Assembly (NCBI GenBank): GCA_002839355.1
Contig: PGXW01000001.1
Location: 1 to 64,000 of the forward strand
Reading direction: 5' to 3'
DNA from: Spirochaetae bacterium HGW-Spirochaetae-2
GTDB taxonomy: Bacteria; Spirochaetota; Spirochaetia; Sphaerochaetales; Sphaerochaetaceae
Length of the DNA stretch: 64,000 bases
The stretch's first letter is position 1. Every line of letters begins with the position of its first letter. The notes beneath the pieces are model-generated. The model was given only the letters and a program-made list of their open reading frames with translations, did no database searches and was not told the origin of the DNA. Below, in pieces: positions 52,612 to 61,900 of the stretch. Position numbers and translations under genes: made by a program.

Positions 52612-53303
52612 TCCATGGCCAAACAAAGTCCCAGAATGGGTATATCGACGATTTCGGCTATAAGGGAAATGCATGTTTCGAAGGTGGATCCGGTAGTCAT
52701 GACATCGTCGATCACCAGTACGGTCGTGCAAGAATCGAGCAATTCAAGTTCATTCCGATCGAGCCTAGCCTTCAGTACATATGATCGCGTGGATTCGAGT
52801 TTCCGCTGTTGCCTCCCCAACATCTTGAGTTCGCCCGAGCCCTGCCGTTCAAGCAGATGTATCAGCATACGTTTTGGATTGGCACACAATTCCTTTCCCA
52901 CCAACTCCATATGGTCCCAGCCTCTGGTTCGTCTGCTCCTTTCGCTACAAGGTACGGGAACAATCGCCACTTGGTTTGCATTTCCCACTACCCGTTCTAT
53001 TTCACGAGACATCAACGCTGCGATAGGTTTTGCCAAACCACGAATCCCGGTCTTCTTATAGCGGACAACCAGTTGCTTGAGATTGCCACTATAGGAACCG
53101 ATACGATTAACCATCGGGCTCTTTCCTATATGGAGACACACCGAGTGTTCATGAAGTAGCGGGACACCACATTCGCCACACATGGCATATGCATTCGTTC
53201 GGTATACCGACAGCAAAACGTCATGCCAGCATACTTCGCACAAATTCTCTTGGATAAGGGTGTACATACCGCATGCTTGGCAGATTCCGTATTCGACATC
53301 CAT
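52608..53303 (-). CDS. comF: ComF-family phosphoribosyltransferase-like protein
   Basis: This protein of 231 residues (243 from a TTG start) has N-terminal cysteine pairs (CQACG, CEVC, CGECG) forming a zinc-ribbon-like part. A phosphoribosyltransferase fold follows, with VAIVPVPCSERSRRTRGWDHM and the PRPP-binding motif VLVIDDVMTTGSTFETC. ComF proteins support DNA uptake in competent bacteria, but the family is also common in non-competent ones. The start is uncertain: TTG at 53339 overlaps the mutS stop as TTGA, while ATG 53303 gives a compact start just before the first CxxC. Confidence 0.88.
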   Translation of the reverse strand: MDVEYGICQACGMYTLIQENLCEVCWHDVLLSVYRTNAYAMCGECGVPLLHEHSVCLHIGKSPMVNRIGSYSGNLKQLVVRYKKTGIRGLAKPIAALMSREIERVVGNANQVAIVPVPCSERSRRTRGWDHMELVGKELCANPKRMLIHLLERQGSGELKMLGRQQRKLESTRSYVLKARLDRNELELLDSCTTVLVIDDVMTTGSTFETCISLIAEIVDIPILGLCLAMD

Positions 53304-53335
53304 ATGGGACGTATCCCGGAAAACTGTCTTCTGCT

Positions 53336-55936
53336 TCAATCGGTCCGGGTGATCTCTTCTTGCAACCCGGCGAGGAATTGCATAGCCTCGAGCGGGGTCG
53401 AGTTATCCAGCGCGTAGTGGCGAATCTGTTCGACCAGTCCCTCATAACGGGAGTCGTGTTGCGGCTCCTCGGAAACATTTCCGGTAAACAGGTCCAGCTG
53501 CATGGAATTTCCCGCAAGGGAATAGTCTGCGAAATGTTGCTTTTGGAATTGAGCGGCACTTCGTATTACAGCCGTTGGGATTCCAGCCATTTTCGCTACA
53601 TGCAAGCCGTACGAGCTATCGGCTACCCCCGGTTGGATCTTGCGGAGGAATATGATGTTCCGCTTCGATTCCGCTACGGCGAGGGTAAGCAATTGCATGC
53701 CTGAAGTATCCAACATGGTCAATTCGTGGTAGTGGGTGGCAAACAGTGTCTTTACACCCATCTCCACCATCGAACGCATGACTGCATAGGCAATCGACAT
53801 GCCGTCCTGGGTACTGGTTCCCCTTCCGATTTCATCCATGATCGCAAGCGAGCGCGGTGTGGCGGTTCTCAATATGAAGGCAGCCTCCTGCATCTCAATG
53901 AGAAATGTGGATTCTCCCCTAGCCAGATTGTCACTCGCTCCCACCCGGCAAAACAACTTGTCGGTGAGTCCGATACGAGCCGATGACGCCGGAACATATG
54001 AGCCTATATGGGCAAGAAGCACTATCAATGCATTTTGACGAAGGTAAGTCGATTTACCTGCCATGTTCGGCCCGGTTATCAGACAGAACCGTTCGTCGTC
54101 GGCTCCCATGGACAATCCATTGGCTACAAATTGGCCTTTGCCCATATTCTGCTCGACAACCGGGTGTCGACCATTCTCGATAACCAGCAGGGTGTCGTCC
54201 GCGACCTCGGGTTTACAATACTGGTGTATCCTTGCAACTTGGGCTAACGATTGGAGACAATCCAATGTGGAAAAGAATTGTCCGAGACTGAGAAGCGATG
54301 AAGTGTGCTCCGCGGTACGTGAGATCAACTGTTCGAAAAGTTCCCGTTCCAGCGTTTCAGCCTTATCCCCGCTAGCGAGGATCTCCTGTTCCAATTCCAC
54401 AAGCTCGTCGGTTGTATACCGTTCCGCATGTACCAGTGTTTGTTTTCGATAGAACCAGGTTGGGACCTTGTTTCCGTGGGCCTTTGGAACCTCCAGATAG
54501 TGTCCGATTATCCTATTTTGGGAAAGCTTGATGGTTGGAATCGCCGTATCTTCCTTTATGCGGTTGACATAGGCTTCCAAATTCCTGGCTCCGTGGTTCG
54601 TCAAGCCACGCAATCTATCCAATTCGGTATTGTAGCCTGGACGTATCACGCGACCCGGGTTGTATGGACCTTGGCAATCCTCACGTATGGCGGCCAACAG
54701 TGTCTCCATAAGCGACACGAGGTCCGACATGGCCGAATCCCGAAGATGTTCTCCCAGCAACGTACGGTAATAGTCCGCGTTCCGTTCGGTCAACTCGAAG
54801 AACGTAGCGATCGATTGTTGTATCGCGACCAGGTCCTGCGGGTTGGCGCGATGCATGGCGACCCGGGTTGCCAAACGGGAGAGATCCCGTGTTCCACCAA
54901 GTAGGGTTCGTATACGCTGATGCTCGGTAGATTCGGTGATGAACCAGGTCACCCAATCTTGCCGCCGCAGGATATCCTCCCGGGTTGCCAGGGGAGACGC
55001 GATCCATGACTTCAGTAGTCTCGCACCGCCCGAGGTACAGGTCTTGTCCATGGAACTGAACAAGGTCCGTGCAGAAGAACCTTCCTGCAAATTTGTCAAC
55101 AGTTCGAGGTTCCTGCGAGTGGATTCATCGATAAGAAGAGTTTTTTCCCTGTCGACCTTACGAAATGTATCGATATGGGAAAGAGAAGCCTTGGAGGTTT
55201 CCAGTATATACCTGAACAGGGCTCCGCAGGCATGCAATTCGGTATCTTCAGGTGAAAGCCCGAATTGTTTCAGTCCGACGGTTCCCACATGCCCGGTCAA
55301 CTGTGAGAAGCCTTGGCTCTTCGCAAAATACCACGACGGGAGACGGGTTTTCATGACTTCCTGCTGGTCGATCACCTGGGCATACTGTTGGTTGGAGAAG
55401 TAATCCTCCTCATGCACCAGGATTTCCCGGGGCAGCAATTCCCCGAACAGGGCACGCAAGGAATCGAACCTATCCTCGAGTGGCAGCAGGACCATGGAGA
55501 ACACACCGCTCGACAGTTCGCAATACGCGCAGGCAATCTCATCCTTCGCGAGAAACACGGAGATAATGTGGTTGTTGGTGGCCGCATCGAGGAATTCGTC
55601 CTCTATAACCGTGCCGGGTGTTATTGTCTGGACAACCTCTCGTCTTGCTATGGTCCTGTTCGCACCAGGCATTTCCACCTGCTCGCAGACAGCTATCTTC
55701 TTCCCTGCGTCAAGGAGACGTTTGATATAGTTCTTCGAGGCATGGTACGGAATCCCGCACATGGGAACACCATTTCTGGCCGTGAGGGTCAAATTGAGAA
55801 GTCGTGACACCTCTTTGGCATCATCCATGAACATTTCATAGAAGTCGCCCAATCGAAAGAACAACACCTCTCCCTGATGCGCTTGCTTCAGCTCGAGGTA
55901 CTGTTCCATCATGGGCGTGGTCGTCTTGCCCTCCAT
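53336..55936 (-). CDS. mutS: DNA mismatch repair protein MutS
   Basis: This 866-residue mismatch-recognition ATPase has the N-terminal mismatch-binding domain with LFFRLGDFYEMF (the F-x-E wedge), connector, core and clamp domains. The ATPase has ITGPNMAGKSTYLRQ (Walker A), MDEIGRGTSTQDG (Walker B) and FATHYHEL. ATG 55936 starts MEGKTTTPMMEQY, matching the usual MutS start. A TTG five codons earlier overlaps the bamA stop as TTGA and may be used instead. No mutL lies in the window. Confidence 0.96.
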   Translation of the reverse strand: MEGKTTTPMMEQYLELKQAHQGEVLFFRLGDFYEMFMDDAKEVSRLLNLTLTARNGVPMCGIPYHASKNYIKRLLDAGKKIAVCEQVEMPGANRTIARREVVQTITPGTVIEDEFLDAATNNHIISVFLAKDEIACAYCELSSGVFSMVLLPLEDRFDSLRALFGELLPREILVHEEDYFSNQQYAQVIDQQEVMKTRLPSWYFAKSQGFSQLTGHVGTVGLKQFGLSPEDTELHACGALFRYILETSKASLSHIDTFRKVDREKTLLIDESTRRNLELLTNLQEGSSARTLFSSMDKTCTSGGARLLKSWIASPLATREDILRRQDWVTWFITESTEHQRIRTLLGGTRDLSRLATRVAMHRANPQDLVAIQQSIATFFELTERNADYYRTLLGEHLRDSAMSDLVSLMETLLAAIREDCQGPYNPGRVIRPGYNTELDRLRGLTNHGARNLEAYVNRIKEDTAIPTIKLSQNRIIGHYLEVPKAHGNKVPTWFYRKQTLVHAERYTTDELVELEQEILASGDKAETLERELFEQLISRTAEHTSSLLSLGQFFSTLDCLQSLAQVARIHQYCKPEVADDTLLVIENGRHPVVEQNMGKGQFVANGLSMGADDERFCLITGPNMAGKSTYLRQNALIVLLAHIGSYVPASSARIGLTDKLFCRVGASDNLARGESTFLIEMQEAAFILRTATPRSLAIMDEIGRGTSTQDGMSIAYAVMRSMVEMGVKTLFATHYHELTMLDTSGMQLLTLAVAESKRNIIFLRKIQPGVADSSYGLHVAKMAGIPTAVIRSAAQFQKQHFADYSLAGNSMQLDLFTGNVSEEPQHDSRYEGLVEQIRHYALDNSTPLEAMQFLAGLQEEITRTD

Positions 55937-55947
55937 GGTCACCCGGC

Positions 55948-58900
55948 TCAATAGATGCTTGTGGTTATTGCCAGGACCAGCTTCAAACCACTGTCAGGGT
56001 TGTCTGCGTTGCGGAAAATCGCTCCTGGCTCCCATTTGAATCCGCTATCACCCACATTCGTTGCATTCTTGACAAGGTACAACCCCAAGGGGAACCCGGG
56101 GATCTTGAGACGAATACCGAGACCTGCGGCAAAATACCAATCCAAGGGTGTGCTTCCCACTGTCTCCAGACTCAAGGAACCTCCGGTCGCACTTACGAAG
56201 GCCTCGCCCCATAGGACGTTCTCGGCAATCTGGATACTGAATTCAAGGGAAGAATCCCAGAGGAACTCAAAATAAAATTTCGGTGTTATACCACGGGCTA
56301 TGGTGATGCCGTCGATATACAGGTACTCGTATTTTGAAGCACTGATCCCGGAAATCCATGTGCTGCTCCAATTTCCTCCTTGGGGGAAATATTGGTCGAA
56401 CATGAATGAAACCGTGCTGTTGAGACTGACTACACCCGGTGTCGGCTTTTCCCCGGGAATCTCGAATATCTTGAGGAATGCCGAGCCGCTGGTGGAGGAT
56501 CGCATGTAATTTGACAAACCACCCAGGACACCACCGGCATACACGAGGCTTTGGCTCACCGTATACCCTTTGGTCGTATTGTTGATCAGATCACGACCAT
56601 CCCAATTCACCGAGAACCCGATCCTGTTCGAGAATTGCCAAGACTCACCATATTTTCCTATCAGGTAATCGTACGGGGTATAGATATCCGTATCGAAATA
56701 CGCCCTGTTGAGGGTAAACGTAGGACCGACAGAAAGCGACAACCTGCCGGGATCGAACACGAAGGTATATCCTGTCGTATAGCCAAAGGAGAGCTTGTAG
56801 TAATCGTACGGCATCAGGAATTCGGAATCGGGTGTGGGAGAACCGTCGGCAACCCATGCATCGTAACTGGTATACGGGTATGGATACGCTTCGTTGTCCT
56901 TCAACTCGGTTGTCGGCGAATGGTCTCCAAGGATCCTTCCGTTGGAGTACGTGCTGCGGTTGAATGAAAGGTTGAACGCGTTGCTCCAGCGCTTGTCCTT
57001 TACCCAGGTATCACGGAACGACACGGTGGCCGTCTGGGAGTCTGGTGAAAGCTCGGTCATGATCTCGAGATCCCTACCCGTTCCGCCGATATTGGTATCG
57101 GACCAGGAAAGGAATCCACTGACAGGGAATCCTTCGACATTTCCCCCGAACGTGGCACCGAAACCGATATTCATCTGGTTGCCTTCGGTCACCTCGTATG
57201 TCACGACCAATGAATTTTGTGCGGTACCGTAACTGATAGAAGGCACGACATCGGTGAGCAACCCGGTATTGTACAGGTTCTGGGCACTCTTGATATATTT
57301 GTCTTTGCTGAAGATATCTCCAGGCTGCAATGAAAGTTCACGTTCCAGAACATACGGTTTTGTCTTGGTAAGTCCTCTGATGATCACTTCCTCGACCGTA
57401 GCCTGTCCCCGTTCGACGATGCTAACCGTATAGGTAATCGTCTTCGCGTCGGGATTGCGTACTTCGTTGATATCTATCGTGTTCTCCACATACCCTTCGT
57501 TCCAGTAGAGGTCGGCGACCTTCCCGATCTCGGCCTGGACTTTCGATATGTCGAGTACACTTCCTTCCTTCATGGTAAGCAAAGCGTATACTTCATCGTC
57601 ACTGTACACGGTATTTCCGGTGACCTTGATACCACCCAGATACCAGACTTCACCTTCATCGATTACAAACACCACCCGTAATTTGCGGATCGCGGTGTTC
57701 TCATCGGGAATATCCTCCAAACGGACATCGGATATCTTGGCATCGATATATCCCCGTTTCTGATACACAAGTTGCAAGGCTTGCGAATCAGAAGCAATTT
57801 TTGAAGCCACATAGTTTCCGGAATTGAAGAGTGACTGGACTTTCGAGGAAAGCTCCTTCTGCAATACGGAGGAACCGATACTTGTGTTTCCCTCGAATGC
57901 TATTTCTCCAATCTTGGATTGCCTACCCTCCTGAACCGTATAGGTAAGATCCAATTGATTCGTCTTTTCATCGATCGTATATGCAGAGTCGATCGTGGCA
58001 TCCGCATAACCTCGCTCCAAGTACACCGATCTCAAGGATTCCTTTCCGGCGTTGACTCGACTCAAAGAAAGGAACTCACTCTTCTTGACGGTAAGGTTGT
58101 CTTCCAATAGCTTGGTTTTCAAACCCGAGTTGCCTGAGAATGCTATGGAACGGATAACGGGGAGTTCTGTAAAGACGAAATCTATGTAAAGGTCGTTGCC
58201 AGTCGTGCCCCCACGCTTGGCCTCGGCGCTGAATACGCTGAACTTCAACAGTTCGTTGAGTTTTGCCTCGATCTCGCGATAGAGTTGCTGGTTGAAGGTT
58301 TTCCCGATATACGGATAGGTAAGATCGTCCAAAGTATCCGAGGAGACATTCTTCAAACCTTTATAGGTGAATCCACGGATAGGTTTGTTCAAATACCATT
58401 CATATTCGGTCAACCGGAACGTAAGAACGATACCGTCGGTCAGACTGTCGGTTACATACGAGGAGACGACATCCACCCTATCATAACCTTTGGTCTGGTA
58501 CAGGCGTTTGATGGCCTGGACAGCCCTATCCAGCGATGCGGTATCGAACATGTTCCCAGTTTCCAGTGAGATTGCCTTCTTCAATTCATCGGTCGTTGTC
58601 ACCTTGTTGCCGGTAAATAGTATGGAAGTCAGCTTTTGCCTTTCGACGAATTCAATATATACGATCGTCTTGTCGGTGGACCCGTCGACACGGGCAGGAA
58701 TCAATTCCACATCTAGGAACAAGTCTGTCTTCATCAGATTGTTTCGCAATGAATCCACGGCTCCCTGATTGTAGTTGGTACCAACTAGTGGTGCAACCAG
58801 TGGGTCGATGGTCGCAGGATCGACCGATTGCAAATCGACATAGACAAACTCCTGGATCGGCTTGCCGATCCACCAAGCTTCCAATGCAGAAGGTTCGGCA

Positions 58901-58959
58901 GCCGCGAGTGGAAAGACGAATGACAATATGATTATAGGCAATATTAGTTTCCGCAGCAT
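55948..58959 (-). CDS. bamA: Outer-membrane protein assembly factor BamA with about seven POTRA domains
   Basis: This 1003-residue protein has a signal peptide (MLRKLILPIIILSFVFPLAAA). I count seven POTRA-like modules, at about 37-107, 110-181, 186-268, 270-347, 348-437, 438-515 and 516-590. Each has the pattern I-x-I/F-x-G-N/L near its start and a V-x-V-x-E/G end (for example IRSIAFSGNSGLKTKLL, IGEIAFEGNTSIGSSVLQ, LGGIKVTGNTVYSDDEVY). A C-terminal beta-barrel of about 410 residues ends in ITTSIY. BamA usually has five POTRAs and about 800 residues. It inserts barrel proteins into the outer membrane. AGGAG precedes the ATG. tamB lies 11 bases upstream in the same transcript. Confidence 0.93.
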   Translation of the reverse strand: MLRKLILPIIILSFVFPLAAAEPSALEAWWIGKPIQEFVYVDLQSVDPATIDPLVAPLVGTNYNQGAVDSLRNNLMKTDLFLDVELIPARVDGSTDKTIVYIEFVERQKLTSILFTGNKVTTTDELKKAISLETGNMFDTASLDRAVQAIKRLYQTKGYDRVDVVSSYVTDSLTDGIVLTFRLTEYEWYLNKPIRGFTYKGLKNVSSDTLDDLTYPYIGKTFNQQLYREIEAKLNELLKFSVFSAEAKRGGTTGNDLYIDFVFTELPVIRSIAFSGNSGLKTKLLEDNLTVKKSEFLSLSRVNAGKESLRSVYLERGYADATIDSAYTIDEKTNQLDLTYTVQEGRQSKIGEIAFEGNTSIGSSVLQKELSSKVQSLFNSGNYVASKIASDSQALQLVYQKRGYIDAKISDVRLEDIPDENTAIRKLRVVFVIDEGEVWYLGGIKVTGNTVYSDDEVYALLTMKEGSVLDISKVQAEIGKVADLYWNEGYVENTIDINEVRNPDAKTITYTVSIVERGQATVEEVIIRGLTKTKPYVLERELSLQPGDIFSKDKYIKSAQNLYNTGLLTDVVPSISYGTAQNSLVVTYEVTEGNQMNIGFGATFGGNVEGFPVSGFLSWSDTNIGGTGRDLEIMTELSPDSQTATVSFRDTWVKDKRWSNAFNLSFNRSTYSNGRILGDHSPTTELKDNEAYPYPYTSYDAWVADGSPTPDSEFLMPYDYYKLSFGYTTGYTFVFDPGRLSLSVGPTFTLNRAYFDTDIYTPYDYLIGKYGESWQFSNRIGFSVNWDGRDLINNTTKGYTVSQSLVYAGGVLGGLSNYMRSSTSGSAFLKIFEIPGEKPTPGVVSLNSTVSFMFDQYFPQGGNWSSTWISGISASKYEYLYIDGITIARGITPKFYFEFLWDSSLEFSIQIAENVLWGEAFVSATGGSLSLETVGSTPLDWYFAAGLGIRLKIPGFPLGLYLVKNATNVGDSGFKWEPGAIFRNADNPDSGLKLVLAITTSIY

Positions 58960-58970
58960 GTAGACTCCTT

Positions 58971-61900
58971 TTAGAACTCGAATCGCTTTGTTATACTGAA
59001 TCCCATAGTATCGAATAAATCGAAAACCGACAACTCTTCAGGTTGTGTGAAGAAACTGAACGTCGCCAAGGGATTCGACCATTCTATGCTGAATTCAGTA
59101 TCTATCTTCAAATCATCCGCAAGGAAAGAAGTACTCCGTCCAAGCACATCCTGCCTGAAGTGGAGCATTCCCTGCAAGTAGAATTCATCCAAAATGTATT
59201 TTCCGATATACATGGTCGTATTGTCGAGATAACGGGCAATCGGACTTACCGAAGTATCTGCGGCTATTCCAGGTAGAGCTTCAAACAGTATGTTCTGCAA
59301 CAGATTGGTCCTGATTGTGAAAACATCCAAACCCAACGATTCACGTATGATCTTGGAGAATCCGAGGGAGATCGTTGTATTTTGCAAAAGGCCAAGGCGG
59401 GAGAATACATCTGTTGCAGCCGAAGCGACCGAAACGATCGATTGCAGCCCACTATCCCCGGCAGTTCCTGCCGCCACGATATTCTGTCCGAGCAGTTCCA
59501 GGATCTCATTTGTCGAACGCAACGGAATCGACTCGAACCGCGGATTCAAGTCGAGGAAACTGGAATCCTGCAATACGAGGAAAATATCTATCCTATTGCC
59601 ATCCGCATCGAATTCACGCAATCGCGCGCGGAGGCTGAGAGTCGGCAATATATCCGTTGTGAGTCCATTGCCGATAGGCGGAAACTTGAGCGAACCTTCG
59701 GTAATATAGAAATTTTTCTGGACATAGAATATCTCGCCACTCCTGAATGCCAGCTCGCCCGAAAAGGACGTGGTCATCAGCGGTGCTTGAACGACGATTC
59801 CCACTTGCTGTTCATCTGCGAAGGTGGCCCTAAGGATGGGCGCTTCCTCGTTGGGATAGATGAACGAGACGTTCTTTCCAGTCCTCAACGTCATGTCTAT
59901 GCTGGTTCTTGCCTTATCGACGAACCACGTGGGAGCTGCCGGAGTCCCGAACGAGATTTCTCCATCGGAAACGGTGACATCCCCATACAAGGATTCTTCT
60001 GTGGGAGTTCCATCGATCGAGAAACTACCGGCCACCATTGCCTCCACATTGATATCGATGGCATACATGGGAATCCACAGCGATACGGGATCATCGGTTC
60101 CCAGGATATCGATCCTATAATGGGGAATACTCCAGCGTTCTATCGAAGCTTCCAACTGGGCTACAGCCCGGGTGCTTCGACCCGATTCGTGCACGGCCGA
60201 TACCGGAGATGCTGCCACAGTAGCAAGGTTCTCGGACACGGTTATGATGGGATTCTTGAGCGAAAACAGTTCTCCCGGTGTCCAGAAGGTCGTCAATTCG
60301 ACCGAATTCGCATAAAGGGTTCCAAAATAATCGGGATCCCCGATCGGTCCTTCGATCAAAAGCGAGCCATGGACAACACCGGAGTTGAACCCGAGAATGG
60401 GTTCAAGGAATAGGGAGTTGAGAAATCTCATATCGAATGACAGGTTCTGGATATCGAGTGAAATCCTTCGCGAATCCACCACACCCGCGGCCTGTATGGG
60501 AATCGGAAAACCTTCCTTGGCTTGCAGGGAAAGCTTGCCCGAGTTGAAATCGTAGGATGCATCCAGTGTACCATCCTGCATCGGGACTATCGACAGGACG
60601 TTGTCGGCATATCGAACCTCATGGGTCCCACTTTTCCAAGGTATATCACCCAACAATCGGGTGTTGTCATGGGCGATGGTAACCAAAGGTATGGTATTCT
60701 CGAAGTCTGACAGATTTGACAACCAATCGAAAAATGATTCGCTCGGGGAAAGTTCTGTTGTCGCAACGATTGAGGATGTGGTTGTCGCATCACGCCACGT
60801 TATGGGAGACTCGAGAGACAGGTTGGCTTCAAGTGTTGCCTTGCCATCGAACTTTGCCGACAATTCGGGGACAGTTACCGTAAGATTGCCGGAGGAGTAG
60901 AGCCCATTGTCTATCAGGACCGCATTTTCGTCGATAAACAGATCGAACGATAGGGTCGATAACGCCGTGCCACCGAAGTTGACTTTGGTTGAGGCGTGGG
61001 CAACCGTATGGTCCTGCAAATCGGATTCGCCGACCAGGGTAAAGTCGAACGAAGCATCGGGTTCGAGAATATTGAATCTACCGATAGGGAAATCGGAGAT
61101 TGTCCAGGACCCCTTGGCTATCGAAGGTATCTCCTCGTCGGGGAAAACCGAAAGATGGATGGCCTCGCCTCTACTACCATCCAATTTCAACAAGATCGAC
61201 AGATTGTTGGCGCTTCGGGAAAACAGGGATTGCAGGGAATCGTTGTGAACGGTCAAGAAACCGGAAAGTATTCCGTATGTGTCTTCATATGAAATCGATC
61301 CGATCTGCAATTGTGTCGGATCGGCATCAACCGACATGGTCATCGACCAGGGCTCCATTGTACCCCATGAGAGCCCCGACAATGACAATTTGTCGGAGTT
61401 GACGATGAACAGACCATCCGCAATGGAGATATCGGCTCCGATGGATCCGTCAAGAATCCCTTGTCCTTGCACCGTCTTGCCACCAACTGCAGGTGGTAGT
61501 GGTAAATTTTGAAAATCGATACCGAAGGTGATGTGGCCAGGTTCGGAAATGACATCGACCGAGGCATCGAGATTATCGGAATCCAATGTTACAAGTCCCC
61601 TGGTGACATCGAATCTCATGTTCACCGGGTAGTTCGCACCCGGAACCGACAGGACCGCAGCGGCTGTGAGCATGTTGTCCTCTGCCCAGGATATTTGTCC
61701 ATCGAGACTGGAACCGGAAAGTTTGGGAGAAGTGATGCGATACCGGTATATTTGTGAAGCCGCCCGTTCGAAATCCGCTGCGACTATGGTATCTCCTCGA
61801 TCCACACTGCTGATATCCAAGGTTCCTTCCGGAACGAGCCGTTGTCTGTCGATCCTACCATCGTAGGAAAGACGGTATCCTTCCGTGGTGAATGTCGCCA

